A stretch of DNA of 64,000 bases from Gemmatimonadota bacterium (GTDB taxonomy: Bacteria > Gemmatimonadota > Gemmatimonadetes > Longimicrobiales > Gaopeijiaceae). The translations under genes and the position numbers were made by a program. This document shows, piece by piece, positions 24,219 to 32,484 of the stretch. A model generated the notes under the pieces. It searched no databases. It saw nothing but the letters and a program-made list of their open reading frames with translations, and was not told the origin of the DNA. Position 1 is the stretch's first letter. Every line of letters begins with the position of its first letter. The DNA lies in the NCBI GenBank assembly GCA_007121555.1, contig SKKH01000080.1, forward strand, positions 30,460 to 94,459, in the 5' to 3' direction.

Positions 24219-25004
24219 ATGGCACCCTCTGCGGATCACGACCCGGTCCCCGACCATCACGCTGGTGGGTCCGCGCCCCAGCAGGGCACCGGCTCCAGCG
24301 ATCAGGAGGATGGGTCCGTCTACATCCAGGGCATCGACGAGCCCCTCCCGCCCGGTGAAAAGCTCCTCTGGGAAGGGCGACCCAGCCTGGTCCCCCTGGC
24401 GCTGCGTGCGCTTCACCTTCGTGTCTTTCTCTTCTACTGGGGCTTGGTGGGGGTGGGGTGGATCGGTCACGGTCTGGCGACGGGCCGGGCCGGTACGGAC
24501 CTGATGGCCGACCTGACCTGGCTCCTGGTCGTCGGCGCGCTGGGATCGGCCATGGTCTTCGGTCTGGCCTGGGCCGTTCAGCGCAGCACCACCTACGCCC
24601 TCACGAACCGCAGGGTGGTGATGCGGATCGGCGTGGCCCTCCCAGCAGTCCTGAACCTCCCCCTCGAGAAGGTCGAAGCCGCTGGATACCAGGCCCACCG
24701 CGACGGGACGGGTGAGGTCAGCTTTCAGCTGCCGAAGGCGGAGCAGGTGGGGGTCTTCTTTCTCTGGCCCCATCATCGTCCCTGGAGATGGGGCTCGCCC
24801 GAGCCTGCCTTCCGGGCCCTCCCGGACGTGAAGGAGGTGGCGGAGCTGGTCCGGAAGGCGGCCGCGGCCGCGCTCCCGGAGGCGTCCCTGGGAGAAGCGG
24901 CGCAGGAGTCCTCCCGGAAGGAGAGCCTGGACCAGAGGCGCAGGGAGCCTCGCGCGCCGGGACGTGGAGCCGGCAGACTTCCGGCGACGGAGGTGGGATC
25001 ATGA
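24219..25004 (+). CDS. puhB: Photosynthetic complex assembly protein PuhB
   Basis: PuhB is a membrane protein needed for efficient reaction-centre assembly. The 261-residue protein has a hydrophilic N-terminus, DEPLPPGEKLLWEGRPSLVP near residue 40, two hydrophobic helices (about 70-85 and 100-120), and a bacterial PH-like domain with TYALTNRRVVMRIGVALP near residue 127. The C-terminal 50 residues are charged and low-complexity. It starts 13 bases after the H cytoplasmic gene and overlaps puhC by four bases. Confidence 0.93.
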   Translation: MAPSADHDPVPDHHAGGSAPQQGTGSSDQEDGSVYIQGIDEPLPPGEKLLWEGRPSLVPLALRALHLRVFLFYWGLVGVGWIGHGLATGRAGTDLMADLTWLLVVGALGSAMVFGLAWAVQRSTTYALTNRRVVMRIGVALPAVLNLPLEKVEAAGYQAHRDGTGEVSFQLPKAEQVGVFFLWPHHRPWRWGSPEPAFRALPDVKEVAELVRKAAAAALPEASLGEAAQESSRKESLDQRRREPRAPGRGAGRLPATEVGS

Positions 25005-25534
25005 TCCGATTCGAAGAGGGAGAGCTGGAGAAGGAACTGGTGCCTCCCGCTGCGCTGTGGGCCATTGCGGCCCTCCTCGTGACGGTCCTCATCATCGCGT
25101 TCGTGGCCAGGACGACCGGCGTGGGTGTGGTGACCCTGGCCGGGAGCACCGGAGCCGATGTGGAGCCGGTCGTGGAGCGAATGATCTCGTTCGGAGTGGA
25201 GGACCGGGCCGGAGGCGGAGAGATTCCGATCCTGGACGGCCGGACCGGCGAGGTTCTGGTCGTCCTGGCCCCGGGAGAAGGCGGCTTTCTTCGGGGGGCC
25301 GTGCGCCCACTCACCCGGGAGCGTACCATTAGGAGCGCCGACCCGTCGGAGCCCTACCTGCTGACCCGCTGGTCCGACGGACGGCTGACTCTCATGGATC
25401 CGGTCTCGGAGATCCAGATGGATCTGGGCGCCTTCGGGCCGGACAATGCTGCCGCTTTCGCCGAACTGCTTCCCCGTGGGGAGACCTCGGCGGAGACGGC
25501 ATCGACTCACCTCGCCGAAGAAGGGAAGGAATAG
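25001..25534 (+). CDS. puhC: Photosynthetic complex assembly protein PuhC
   Basis: PuhC is a single-pass protein with a periplasmic domain that aids LH1/reaction-centre assembly. The 177-residue protein has one membrane helix (about residues 16-37), then a soluble region with GEIPILDGRTGEVLVVLAPG near residue 67 and GFLRGAVRPLTRERTIR near residue 92. This is the usual PuhC core, in which incoming factors are compared to a dehydratase-like fold. ATG at 25001 overlaps puhB (ATGA) and is preceded by GGAGGTGGGATC. The frame is open further upstream but only as a shadow of puhB. Confidence 0.9.
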   Translation: MIRFEEGELEKELVPPAALWAIAALLVTVLIIAFVARTTGVGVVTLAGSTGADVEPVVERMISFGVEDRAGGGEIPILDGRTGEVLVVLAPGEGGFLRGAVRPLTRERTIRSADPSEPYLLTRWSDGRLTLMDPVSEIQMDLGAFGPDNAAAFAELLPRGETSAETASTHLAEEGKE

Positions 25535-25537
25535 GAG

Positions 25538-25867
25538 ATGGCAGTTTTCGTCATCGGGGGCCTCGTGGCCCTCGTCATCGTCGGCTTCGTCTGGTTCAAC
25601 TGGCGGCAGCAGGTCACCGTCCCCTGCACCATCGACGTAGAGCGGACCCACGAACATTTTCACGCGCACGTGGACATGGAGGGCATCTTCCCCGAAGCCG
25701 GGGATGCCGTTCTGGTGGAGGGAGCCCCAGACTCCATCGAATATGGAAAGCAGGAGACTCGGACCGGAAAGGCCACCGTCCGGCGGGCCAGTCGGCTTCG
25801 CCAATGGTGGGTTCGACTCGTCGGCCCCTTCGAGATCTGGGAGCTGTTCGAGGTGGGCTTCGAGTAA
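25538..25867 (+). CDS. Small membrane-anchored protein between puhC and acsF
   Basis: Function not recognised. The 109-residue product begins with one hydrophobic helix (residues 2-21), then VTVPCTIDVERTHEHFHAHV, which puts one Cys and four His close to the membrane face. The rest is a soluble region that looks beta-rich, with GDAVLVEGAPDSIEYGK and a Trp-rich patch (QWWVRLVGPFEIWELFEVGF) at the C-terminus. A strong AGGAATAGGAG lies directly before ATG, three bases after puhC. Its coupling to puhC and its place ahead of acsF suggest a role in photosystem assembly or in ring closure. A small unnamed ORF sits here in other clusters too, as far as I recall. Confidence 0.8.
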   Translation: MAVFVIGGLVALVIVGFVWFNWRQQVTVPCTIDVERTHEHFHAHVDMEGIFPEAGDAVLVEGAPDSIEYGKQETRTGKATVRRASRLRQWWVRLVGPFEIWELFEVGFE

Positions 25868-25906
25868 CCGTTCGTTTGTCAGGATGTCGCCGAACAGTCC
25901 TTGGAC

Positions 25907-25929
25907 GGCGGCCTCCCCGGAGGCTCGCC
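25907..25929 (+). repeat. Intercistronic hairpin before acsF
   Basis: GGCG-GCCTCC-CC-GGAGGC-T-CGCC folds into a ten-pair stem with a one-base bulge. There is no T-run, so it looks like an mRNA-processing or stability element or a partial attenuator between the puh genes and acsF rather than a terminator. Confidence 0.45.
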
Positions 25930-25985
25930 CTCAGGATTCGTCCGTCGTTTGGCATGACCCCTCAGTGTCAGGAGCTTGATCCAGC

Positions 25986-27044
25986 ATGTACCCCGCTACG
26001 ACCTCAGCACCGGTCAACGAGACCACGAGGAAGGCCCAGGAGAACGCGGCCCTTTCGCCCCGATTCTACACCACCGACTTTGAAGCACTCGACCGACTCA
26101 ACGTGGACGCCGTCCGGGAGGAGTGGGATGCCCTCCTCCAGGAGTTCCGGGACGATCCGAACAAGGGCCACTTCAAACGAAACGAGCGGTTCGAGGGAGA
26201 CTGGTCCGACCTCCCCAACAGAGACCAGTTCGTGGATTTCCTGGTGAGTTCGATCACCGCGGAGTTCTCCGGCTGCATCCTCTACGCCGAGATCAAGAAG
26301 CGGGTGAAGAACCCGGACATCAAGGAGCTCTTCGGGCACATGAGCCGCGACGAGGGTCGCCACGCCGGTTTCATCAACGGGACCCTCAAGGACCTGGGGA
26401 TGGGGGTGGACCTCTCCTTTCTGACCAAGGAGAAGAAGTACACCTTCTTCAAGCCGAAATTCGTCTTCTACGCCACCTATCTGTCGGAGAAGATCGGTTA
26501 CGCCCGTTACATCACCATCTATCGGCAACTCGAGGCGAACCCGGAGCTCCAGTTTCACCCCATCTTCGACTGGTTCCGGGACTGGTGCAACGATGAGTTC
26601 CGCCACGGCGAGGCCTTCGCGGCGCTCATGCACTCGAATCCCGAGTACATCACCGGACGAAACAAGCTCTGGATCCGCTTCTTCCTCCTGGCCGTGTTCT
26701 GCACGATGTGGGTTCGGGACCACATCCGTCGGGACTTCTATACCCAGATGGGCTTCGACGTGAGCGAGTACGATCTGGAGGTATTCCGCAAGACCTCGGA
26801 GATCTCTCGCCAGTGCTTTCCGGTGGTGCTGGACTTTGAGAACCCGAAGTTCGTCGCGAGGATGAACAAGATGGTCGAGAACACCCGGAAGATCGAAGAA
26901 ACCCGGAGGAAGGGAGGTCCGTTCCAGGCCATCCGTCGGGGCGCCCTTCTCCTGTCGAACGCACTCACATTCGGCCGTCTCTACATCATGAAGGCCCACA
27001 AGAACGAGGTGCCTGCCGACTTCCAGCTCACGCCGGCCTACTGA
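25986..27044 (+). CDS. acsF: Aerobic Mg-protoporphyrin monomethyl ester cyclase AcsF
   Basis: AcsF is a diiron oxygenase forming the isocyclic ring E (divinyl protochlorophyllide) with O2. The 352-residue protein carries carboxylate/His ligand motifs EFSGCILYAEIKKR near residue 94, MSRDEGRHAGF near residue 120, and NDEFRHGEAFAALMH near residue 202, with FFLLAVFCTMWVRDHIRRDF following. ATG at 25986 follows AGGAGCTTGATCCAGC, giving a slightly long spacing. No bchE, the anaerobic cyclase, is in the window. It ends the plus-strand block and faces puhE. Confidence 0.96.
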   Translation: MYPATTSAPVNETTRKAQENAALSPRFYTTDFEALDRLNVDAVREEWDALLQEFRDDPNKGHFKRNERFEGDWSDLPNRDQFVDFLVSSITAEFSGCILYAEIKKRVKNPDIKELFGHMSRDEGRHAGFINGTLKDLGMGVDLSFLTKEKKYTFFKPKFVFYATYLSEKIGYARYITIYRQLEANPELQFHPIFDWFRDWCNDEFRHGEAFAALMHSNPEYITGRNKLWIRFFLLAVFCTMWVRDHIRRDFYTQMGFDVSEYDLEVFRKTSEISRQCFPVVLDFENPKFVARMNKMVENTRKIEETRRKGGPFQAIRRGALLLSNALTFGRLYIMKAHKNEVPADFQLTPAY

Positions 27045-27060
27045 GGCGAGGCGGGTTCCA

Positions 27061-27083
27061 GGACCGCGCTCCTGAGCGGGTCC
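27061..27083. terminator. Hairpin between convergent acsF and puhE
   Basis: GGACC-G-CGCT-CCTG-AGCG-GGTCC forms a nine-pair stem with one bulged G. It lies between the acsF and puhE stops. No clear T-run follows on either strand, so terminator function is only suggested by position. Confidence 0.4.
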
Positions 27084-27105
27084 GGCGTGGTTTGTGGCGG
27101 GCCTT

Positions 27106-28056
27106 CTACCCGTGGCTGGCTGAAGGTCGGGCCTGTGGGGCCGGGGAGGGAGCCTGGGAGCAACTCCTTCTGACTCCCGTGGGCACGACGAGGGGCCCCC
27201 GGCCCTTGCTGACGTTGTCAGGGCCCCCTCGCAGCCTCTCGGGAGCGCCCGCACCGTCTCCTGCGTCGCCTCCGGGGCGGTCCCCGTCGACAGGGGCATC
27301 GAGCACCTCCGCGTCCTCCTCCCACCGCCAGAGCCCTTCCAGGGGGAAGTGGAAGAGGAAGGCTAGATGCTCCAGGGCGCCCAGGGCGGTGAGTCCACTC
27401 AGGAGGAAGAATGCGGTGGACGTCCCCGGCGCCTCGTTCCCGAGACCCTGAAGGAAGAGCCAGGTGGCCAGGCCCGCCCATCCGACCAGGCTGACCAGGA
27501 GGAAACTGCTTCGACGCGGGCGGCCGAGGAAGGACGCCAGGTGACGGACCCGGGGAGGGAAGAGGTGGCCGTTGGGGTAGGGGACCCCGTAGAAGAGGTT
27601 CAGCTTGGCTGAGAGTCTCATGGCCCAGAGCAGCCCGAAGGTGAGGAGGGCGACGGGCAGCGTGGCGCCCCAGGCCAGTACTCCGAGCACGCCCAGGACC
27701 GCGAAGAGCCAGAGTTCGTGGTGGGCGATGGCCTCGACGGCTTCCTGGACGCGCGCGAGTCCTTCCCGGTCCGGGCGCGAAGGCGTGCGCCGAGGTCCGA
27801 TGGCGACGCCCTGAAGGAAGAGGAGTTCCTGCCAGCCCCAGAGGACCAGCCCCGTCGCGAAGCCGAGGTAGACCGCACCCACCGAGTCCATGGGTCGAAG
27901 GAGAAGGAGCAGGGGCAGGACGAGAAGCGCCACCGCCCAACTGCCGACCAGGGCGAGCCGTCGCGCTCTCCCTCGCGTGCGGGCGAGCAGAAGGACGGCG
28001 AGGGTGCCGGCCCACCACGCGAAGAGGGCCGCAAGGAGCGGAAGACCCCAGCTCAC
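27106..28056 (-). CDS. puhE: Photosynthetic complex assembly protein PuhE
   Basis: PuhE is a polytopic membrane protein linked with bacteriochlorophyll flux to the reaction centre. Of 316 residues, about the first 240 form seven hydrophobic helices with the family segments GLVLWGWQELLFLQGVAIGP near residue 92, MRLSAKLNLFYGVPYPNGHL near residue 150, and LTALGALEHLAFLFHFPLEG near residue 220. The last 75 residues are charged, Gly/Pro/Arg-rich and unlike the rest, possibly an over-long reading into the intergenic end. ATG at 28056 overlaps the NifU-domain gene. It is the distal gene of the pufBALMC transcript here, not next to the puhABC genes. Confidence 0.9.
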   Translation of the reverse strand: MSWGLPLLAALFAWWAGTLAVLLLARTRGRARRLALVGSWAVALLVLPLLLLLRPMDSVGAVYLGFATGLVLWGWQELLFLQGVAIGPRRTPSRPDREGLARVQEAVEAIAHHELWLFAVLGVLGVLAWGATLPVALLTFGLLWAMRLSAKLNLFYGVPYPNGHLFPPRVRHLASFLGRPRRSSFLLVSLVGWAGLATWLFLQGLGNEAPGTSTAFFLLSGLTALGALEHLAFLFHFPLEGLWRWEEDAEVLDAPVDGDRPGGDAGDGAGAPERLRGGPDNVSKGRGPLVVPTGVRRSCSQAPSPAPQARPSASHG

Positions 28057-28703
28057 GACGCAGCCCCACGACCCATGGTCAGGGGCACGAAGAAGGGGTT
28101 CTCTCCCGCGTCATGGTCCGTGACATCTTCGACCGCGGAGAGTTCGGGGACATCCTTCAGCAGGATCCGGCTCACGAGGTCGTTCAGGGTCTCTCGTGCA
28201 GCGGAGCAGCCCTGACATCCACCTCGCATCTCGACCAGCGCCCGACCCTCGTCATCCACCTCGAGGAGGTGGATCTGGCCTCCATGGCTCTCCACGAGCG
28301 GATTGACGCGCCGATCCAGGGAAGCCTGGACCCGATCCTCGATCGTTCCCTCGGGAGGACCCTCGACGGGGCGAAGCTGGAAGCCGACGAACTCCCCTTC
28401 GTGGATGTAGTCCATCTCGAAGGGCGAGAGGCGCACCAGGGATGCACGATCGATGCGTACCGGCAGGGGAAAGGGGTCCCCGGAGAACTCCCGCTCGTCC
28501 CCGCCGGGGGGCTGTGATTGCTCCACGAGCTGAAGGTGTAGATCCGGGGGGGCCCCCTCCCCCTCGGGCGCGATGGCCCGGATCAGGAGTGCGGGATTCC
28601 CCCCATCCCAGGCCCCGGCGAACCGCGTCAGAGCGCGCCCCGCAGCCGGGGTCAGGGACGGGGGGGATACATCCACGTCGACTGGAAACGTTGGAGTACT
28701 CAT
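28053..28703 (-). CDS. NifU C-terminal domain (NfuA-like) Fe-S protein
   Basis: The 216-residue protein has an N-terminal part of about 115 residues that is hard to classify (possibly a degenerate A-type scaffold domain). Next comes a NifU C-terminal domain with RVNPLVESHGGQIHLLEVDD near residue 135 and the cluster-binding Cys pair MRGGCQGCSAARETLNDLVS near residue 164. Nfu proteins carry and deliver 4Fe-4S clusters. ATG at 28703 begins 10 bases after pufC. The gene lies between pufC and puhE on the same strand, overlapping puhE by four bases. Which apo-protein it serves is not shown; BchLNB, BchXYZ and BciB are all Fe-S enzymes in this cluster. Confidence 0.85.
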   Translation of the reverse strand: MSTPTFPVDVDVSPPSLTPAAGRALTRFAGAWDGGNPALLIRAIAPEGEGAPPDLHLQLVEQSQPPGGDEREFSGDPFPLPVRIDRASLVRLSPFEMDYIHEGEFVGFQLRPVEGPPEGTIEDRVQASLDRRVNPLVESHGGQIHLLEVDDEGRALVEMRGGCQGCSAARETLNDLVSRILLKDVPELSAVEDVTDHDAGENPFFVPLTMGRGAAS

Positions 28704-28713
28704 CGATCCGGGC

Positions 28714-29808
28714 TCAGGGGTTCTCCGACACCTCGCCGGAGTCGGACTCCTCGTCCTCATCGGAGTCCTCCATCGCCGCGGAGGTCGTTTCGCCGGCCCC
28801 ATGGGCAACCCCGATCTGGTTCAGCGCCGGCCAGTCCACAGCGTGACTCGCAGTCGAGCCGTACTGGGGGATGTAGGCTCCGGCATGACAGGTGGCGCAG
28901 TTCACCTTCGCACCATCTCCCTCGGGCCCGAGCCGATCGGACGGCCACTCATCCTGGAGAGGCACGATGTACTCCATGTTCATGTGCCGCACCATGTCCA
29001 GTCCGCGGAAGGCGGTGACCCGCTGGGGCGGGCTCTCGTCCCAATCGCCCCAGCGTGCCGAGGTGTGGCAGTAGGTGCAGTTCACGCCCAGGCTCTCCGA
29101 CATCTGGATCATGAGCCAGTAGGTGTACTCGGTCTGCTGCAGGGAGGCCCGATTGTCGGTGTCACCGGAGAGGGCTTCGCTGGACTGGATCCGCACGTCG
29201 TTCCGATCCAGATAGTGGCGCTCCCATTGGGGACGCTCGATCATGGAACCGGCGGCCGGGGGATCGGGCCGATCGCCGAAATACCACCGATTGACCGGCT
29301 GTACCTGACCCTGATGGCAGGTCCAGCAGTTCACACCGGCCTCCCCCACGTGGGCTGCATACTCGGTGTTGAGCGTCTGGGTCATGGAAATCATGTCCCG
29401 GGACACCCGCTTCTGGTACTTGTCGTCCGAGGCGAAGTTGACCTGCCCGTCGTCCTCGATGACGTGGCAGTAGTTGCAACCCTCTCCGGTTTCCGCCGCC
29501 ACCCAGGTGGTCATGGCGAGCTTGAAGCGGTTGAACTCGCTTTCGCTGAGATGGCCCAGGACCTGGACGTTTTCCCAGGTGCCGTCGGGAGCCGGATCAC
29601 CGAACTCCTCGGGAGGACTCGCCAACTGCGGAACCCGCTGGGCCACGGCCCGGACCGAGTCCTCGAGGGTCCTGGGATTCTGGACGTGCTCCATCCCCAC
29701 CCCTCGAAAGCCCGATTGGACCGTGTCCACGGGTGGGAGTTCGCATCCACTCACAGCGATGAGGAGGCCCCCGGCCAGAGCGGTGGCCGTCCGGCGAAGG
29801 GTCTTCAT
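28714..29808 (-). CDS. pufC: Reaction-centre tetraheme cytochrome PufC
   Basis: PufC re-reduces the special pair from the periplasm. The 364-residue protein has a lipoprotein signal peptide with the lipobox LIAVSGC near residue 23, so it is anchored by a diacylglyceryl Cys. Four heme-binding sites are seen: CNYCH (about 111), CWTCH (about 158), CTYCH (about 242) and CATCH (about 302). The Met ligands lie on preceding helices such as [18 protein letters not shown]. The C-terminal tail after residue 335 is acidic and Ser-rich. ATG at 29808 overlaps the pufM stop by four bases. Confidence 0.96.
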   Translation of the reverse strand: MKTLRRTATALAGGLLIAVSGCELPPVDTVQSGFRGVGMEHVQNPRTLEDSVRAVAQRVPQLASPPEEFGDPAPDGTWENVQVLGHLSESEFNRFKLAMTTWVAAETGEGCNYCHVIEDDGQVNFASDDKYQKRVSRDMISMTQTLNTEYAAHVGEAGVNCWTCHQGQVQPVNRWYFGDRPDPPAAGSMIERPQWERHYLDRNDVRIQSSEALSGDTDNRASLQQTEYTYWLMIQMSESLGVNCTYCHTSARWGDWDESPPQRVTAFRGLDMVRHMNMEYIVPLQDEWPSDRLGPEGDGAKVNCATCHAGAYIPQYGSTASHAVDWPALNQIGVAHGAGETTSAAMEDSDEDEESDSGEVSENP

Positions 29809-30902
29809 GGCGTAACCTCCAGGTTCTGAGCAAAGCTGACGTGGGCTGCGGTACCCGGGAGGATGAAACCGTTACCCGCCTCCATGTAGCTCACCCCGGG
29901 CATACCTTCCGGAGGCGGACCCTGCAGTGGACCGTCCAGTTCACCGGGCTCCACCGCCGGCACCGGATCACCCCAGACCTCGGGGTAGTCCGGGACCAGA
30001 CCGTGCTTCTGGCCCCAGAGATACCAGTTGTCCACCGCGGTGCCCGTGAGGACGATCCCGATCCCACCGGTGATCACGGTGAGTGCGGCGAACCACCACG
30101 CCCAGCGGTGAATGGATTCCATGGTGGCGTTGAAGCCCATGGTCCACCGCCAGAAGAGCTGGCTGCGTTCGGCCGCCGTGCCCCGGTCGGTGATCTGGTC
30201 GATCTCCCGCTCTCCTCCCATCTTGCCTACCGCCAGAATCGTTGCGGCGTGCATGGCGAAGAGAAGCGCCGACCCGTAGAGGAAGGCGATGGAGAGCATG
30301 TGGAAGGGATTGTAGAAGAGATTCCCGTACCGGATGGAGAAGGCCGCTGTCCAGTCCAGGTGGGGGAAGATACCGAAGGGCACCGCCTGCGCCCACTCTC
30401 CCATCAGAAGGGGCCGGATGAAGCCCAGCACCAGATAGAGCCAGATAGCCGCAGCGAACGACCAGGCCACGTGGGTCCCCATGCCCAGAGCCCGGGCCCG
30501 GGTGTACATCCGGAACCACCAGAGGATGATGGCGGTGGTCAGGAGGAAGCCGCAGAGCAGCCACCAGCCCCCTTCAGCCAGGGGAGGAATGGAGAGTCCA
30601 TACTCCGGCGCCGGGGGCTCCACCGCGAGCCAGGGCAGGAGGCGGACGAACTGGATTGGGTCCCAGCCCACCGACGCCCACATGACGAGCCCCATGAGGA
30701 CGATGGAGAGTCCTCCGGTGATGAGTGAGAGGACGCCCAGCCATCCCAGGTAGACCGGACCGAGCTGAGCGTCTCCGATCTTTCCGAGCCAGTATGAAAA
30801 TCCCGAGTCCGGGATCCGATTCTCCGGGTCCGGGACCCCGACGCCCGGATCCGGCGCGTGCCGGACCTGCACCTGGGAGAAGAGGTTTTGGTATTCAGCC
30901 AT
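29805..30902 (-). CDS. pufM: Reaction-centre M subunit PufM
   Basis: PufM binds the special pair and quinones together with PufL. The 365-residue protein begins [20 protein letters not shown], has five membrane helices, and the His-bearing segment [20 protein letters not shown] near residue 190 for bacteriochlorophyll, with [20 protein letters not shown] near residue 260 for a non-heme iron/quinone ligand. The C-terminal extension [20 protein letters not shown] and after is typical for M proteins that contact a PufC cytochrome. It starts 10 bases after pufL and overlaps pufC. Confidence 0.97.
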   Translation of the reverse strand: MAEYQNLFSQVQVRHAPDPGVGVPDPENRIPDSGFSYWLGKIGDAQLGPVYLGWLGVLSLITGGLSIVLMGLVMWASVGWDPIQFVRLLPWLAVEPPAPEYGLSIPPLAEGGWWLLCGFLLTTAIILWWFRMYTRARALGMGTHVAWSFAAAIWLYLVLGFIRPLLMGEWAQAVPFGIFPHLDWTAAFSIRYGNLFYNPFHMLSIAFLYGSALLFAMHAATILAVGKMGGEREIDQITDRGTAAERSQLFWRWTMGFNATMESIHRWAWWFAALTVITGGIGIVLTGTAVDNWYLWGQKHGLVPDYPEVWGDPVPAVEPGELDGPLQGPPPEGMPGVSYMEAGNGFILPGTAAHVSFAQNLEVTP

Positions 30903-30912
30903 GATGATCTCC

Positions 30913-31755
30913 TCAGGCCCAGATGGGAAGGTTCAGCCACCAGCTCCACCATTCCGGCCAGCCCCGTGTCCAGAAGGGCCCGCTGATGACGATGCAGATG
31001 GCGCTCCAGATTCCGGCGTTGAGGGCCAGGAAGAGGCCCAGCCGGTGAATGCCCACGGCGCCGATGGAGTAGCCCAGTGTGTCACGGAAGTAGGTGTTCT
31101 CGTGCTCGCTGGTCTTGACCGAGGGCTCGTTCTTCGGCGGGTTCGTCACCGAGAGGATGAGCGAACCGTGGAGGCCCAGGGCGAACGTGGTCACGAAGAA
31201 GAAGCTGACCGCGATCATGTGGGCCGGGTTGTAGTGGAAGTGCAGGTACTGGTACCCCACGTTGGACACCCAGTCCAGGTGGGAGATGATGCCGTAGGGG
31301 AAGCCGTGTCCCCAGGCTCCCATCAGGACGGGCCGGATCACCACCAGGGTGATGTAGGCGGCGATGGCCACTGAGTAGGCCACCGGCACGTGAAAGCCCA
31401 TCCCGAGTTTCTTCGAGATTTCCGCCTGGCGGGCCGCCCAGGACACGAACGCGCCAATGGCGCAGACGGTGATCGCCTGCCAGAGGCCGCCTTCGGTCAT
31501 GGGAGCCAGCCCCAACCCGTATTCCAGGGGTGGGGGCGCGATACTGATCTGCCAGAGATTCCAGGTCTGGCTGGCCAGTCCTTCACCGATGGCGGCCCCG
31601 TACACGCAGAGCGCGGTCCCGAGGGCGGCGAAGAAGATTGTCAGTACGCCGAAGAACCCGACATAGAAGGGGCCGATCCAGAAATCGAAGAGGTCCCCTC
31701 CGATGATCGTTCCTCCGCGTACACGGTATTTCTGTTCGAATGAAAGCATCGCCAT
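30913..31755 (-). CDS. pufL: Reaction-centre L subunit PufL
   Basis: PufL forms the L side of the reaction centre. The 280-residue protein starts [20 protein letters not shown], contains five membrane helices, [20 protein letters not shown] near residue 167 (special-pair His) and [20 protein letters not shown] near residue 225 (iron/quinone His). ATG at 31755 gives two residues ahead of the usual MLSFE start; ATG at 31749 is an alternative. The stop is 10 bases from pufM. About 196 bases, with three hairpins, separate it from pufA. Confidence 0.97.
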   Translation of the reverse strand: MAMLSFEQKYRVRGGTIIGGDLFDFWIGPFYVGFFGVLTIFFAALGTALCVYGAAIGEGLASQTWNLWQISIAPPPLEYGLGLAPMTEGGLWQAITVCAIGAFVSWAARQAEISKKLGMGFHVPVAYSVAIAAYITLVVIRPVLMGAWGHGFPYGIISHLDWVSNVGYQYLHFHYNPAHMIAVSFFFVTTFALGLHGSLILSVTNPPKNEPSVKTSEHENTYFRDTLGYSIGAVGIHRLGLFLALNAGIWSAICIVISGPFWTRGWPEWWSWWLNLPIWA

Positions 31756-31820
31756 CGTCGTTCTCCCGATGAGGGCGGGCCGGAGACCGGAAGCTCCCCG
31801 GATCCTGGGTCCCTGGTTCA

Positions 31821-31853
31821 GTCCGGAAACCGGACCGGGGCGGATTACCGCCC
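31821..31853 (-). repeat. Two hairpins between pufA and pufL (proximal to pufL)
   Basis: GTCCGG-AAA-CCGGAC (31821-31835) and GGGCGG-ATTA-CCGCCC (31838-31853) are two perfect six-pair stems spaced two bases apart. With the larger hairpin at 31902 they form a structured pufA-pufL intercistronic region, which in Rhodobacter sets different half-lives for the pufBA and pufLM segments. Confidence 0.6.
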
Positions 31854-31901
31854 GATGTAGTGGGCCCTGACGCGGGCTGCGCGATGGGGCCCGGAGTGCG
31901 G

Positions 31902-31927
31902 CCCGGGGAGGGGAAGCCCTCCCCGGG
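31902..31927 (-). repeat. Strong pufA 3' hairpin (11-bp perfect stem)
   Basis: An eleven-base perfect stem, CCCGGGGAGGG paired with CCCTCCCCGGG, encloses a four-base GAAG loop (CTTC on the transcript strand), starting 24 bases past pufA. No T-run follows. This is the right place and strength for the puf mRNA stabilising hairpin that keeps antenna message more abundant than reaction-centre message. Confidence 0.75.
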
Positions 31928-31951
31928 ACCGCGATTCCGCGCTGCGACCAG

Positions 31952-32149
31952 CTAGTAGCCGGGCGGAAGCGGGGTCATGTCCGTGACATCGGCCATGGCA
32001 CCCGCAGTGGGTCCGTCGTCAACCTCGAGCCAGTTGAACCGGTCGGTGCTGAGAAGGATGAAGTGAATGGTGAACGCCAGTACGCCCAGGAATGAGAACA
32101 GGGCAATCAACGTCCGCCTGGGATCAAAAATCAGCCAGATACGGTACAT
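31952..32149 (-). CDS. pufA: Light-harvesting 1 alpha polypeptide PufA
   Basis: This is an LH1 alpha apoprotein of 65 residues. [20 protein letters not shown] is the typical N-terminus, and the membrane helix carries [19 protein letters not shown] with the bacteriochlorophyll-binding His near residue 29. The C-terminus, after residue 42, is long and Asp/Thr/Pro-rich, ending PLPPGY. AGGAGGAAGAC precedes ATG at 32149. It follows pufB by 23 bases. Confidence 0.95.
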   Translation of the reverse strand: MYRIWLIFDPRRTLIALFSFLGVLAFTIHFILLSTDRFNWLEVDDGPTAGAMADVTDMTPLPPGY

Positions 32150-32172
32150 GTCTTCCTCCTATAAGGAAGGTG

Positions 32173-32325
32173 TTAGATGCCCCAAGGGCGCCACATCCAC
32201 GCGAGGACGTGGGCGACTGCTGCGACCGCGGTGAAGAGGATGAACGAGCTCACAAATACCTTGTTGAACTCTTTCGCCTCGTTCTCCGTCAGTCCCGTCA
32301 TGCTCCCCGAGCTGTCATGCTGCAT
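32173..32325 (-). CDS. pufB: Light-harvesting 1 beta polypeptide PufB
   Basis: This is a 50-residue LH1 beta apoprotein: MQHDSSGSMTGLTENEAKEF, then one helix and AAVAHVLAWMWRPWGI with the bacteriochlorophyll-binding His near residue 39 and the conserved Trp-Arg-Pro-Trp end. AAAGGAGG lies eight bases upstream of ATG at 32325. First gene of pufBALMC. No pucBA genes for a peripheral antenna are in the window. Confidence 0.95.
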   Translation of the reverse strand: MQHDSSGSMTGLTENEAKEFNKVFVSSFILFTAVAAVAHVLAWMWRPWGI

Positions 32326-32484
32326 AGTGAACCTCCTTTATGAGGGTCAGGTGAACGTTCCGGAACGGCCTCGACGCATTACTCGGGGGAATGATGCGCC
32401 GGTCTTTCCCCGTATCCGGCAGGGGGTCCGCCTCGGGGTGGATCTCGCGACATTGGTCGCAGGATCGACACCCAGGAGAGTCCA
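32326..32484. promoter_or_regulatory. Divergent pufB/bchO intergenic region with palindrome
   Basis: The 159 bases between pufB and bchO must hold two promoters. I see no convincing TTGACA pair and no intact TGT-N12-ACA; the best is a degenerate TGT-N12-CAA (minus strand, 32470-32453). A perfect 12-base palindrome CGTTCCGGAACG lies at 32356-32367, 31 bases before pufB, and is a candidate operator for another regulator. Confidence 0.4.

Noticed and set aside
32153..32340. Short plus-strand open frames across pufB
   Set aside because: The minus strand codes a complete LH1 beta polypeptide with ribosome site and His-binding helix.
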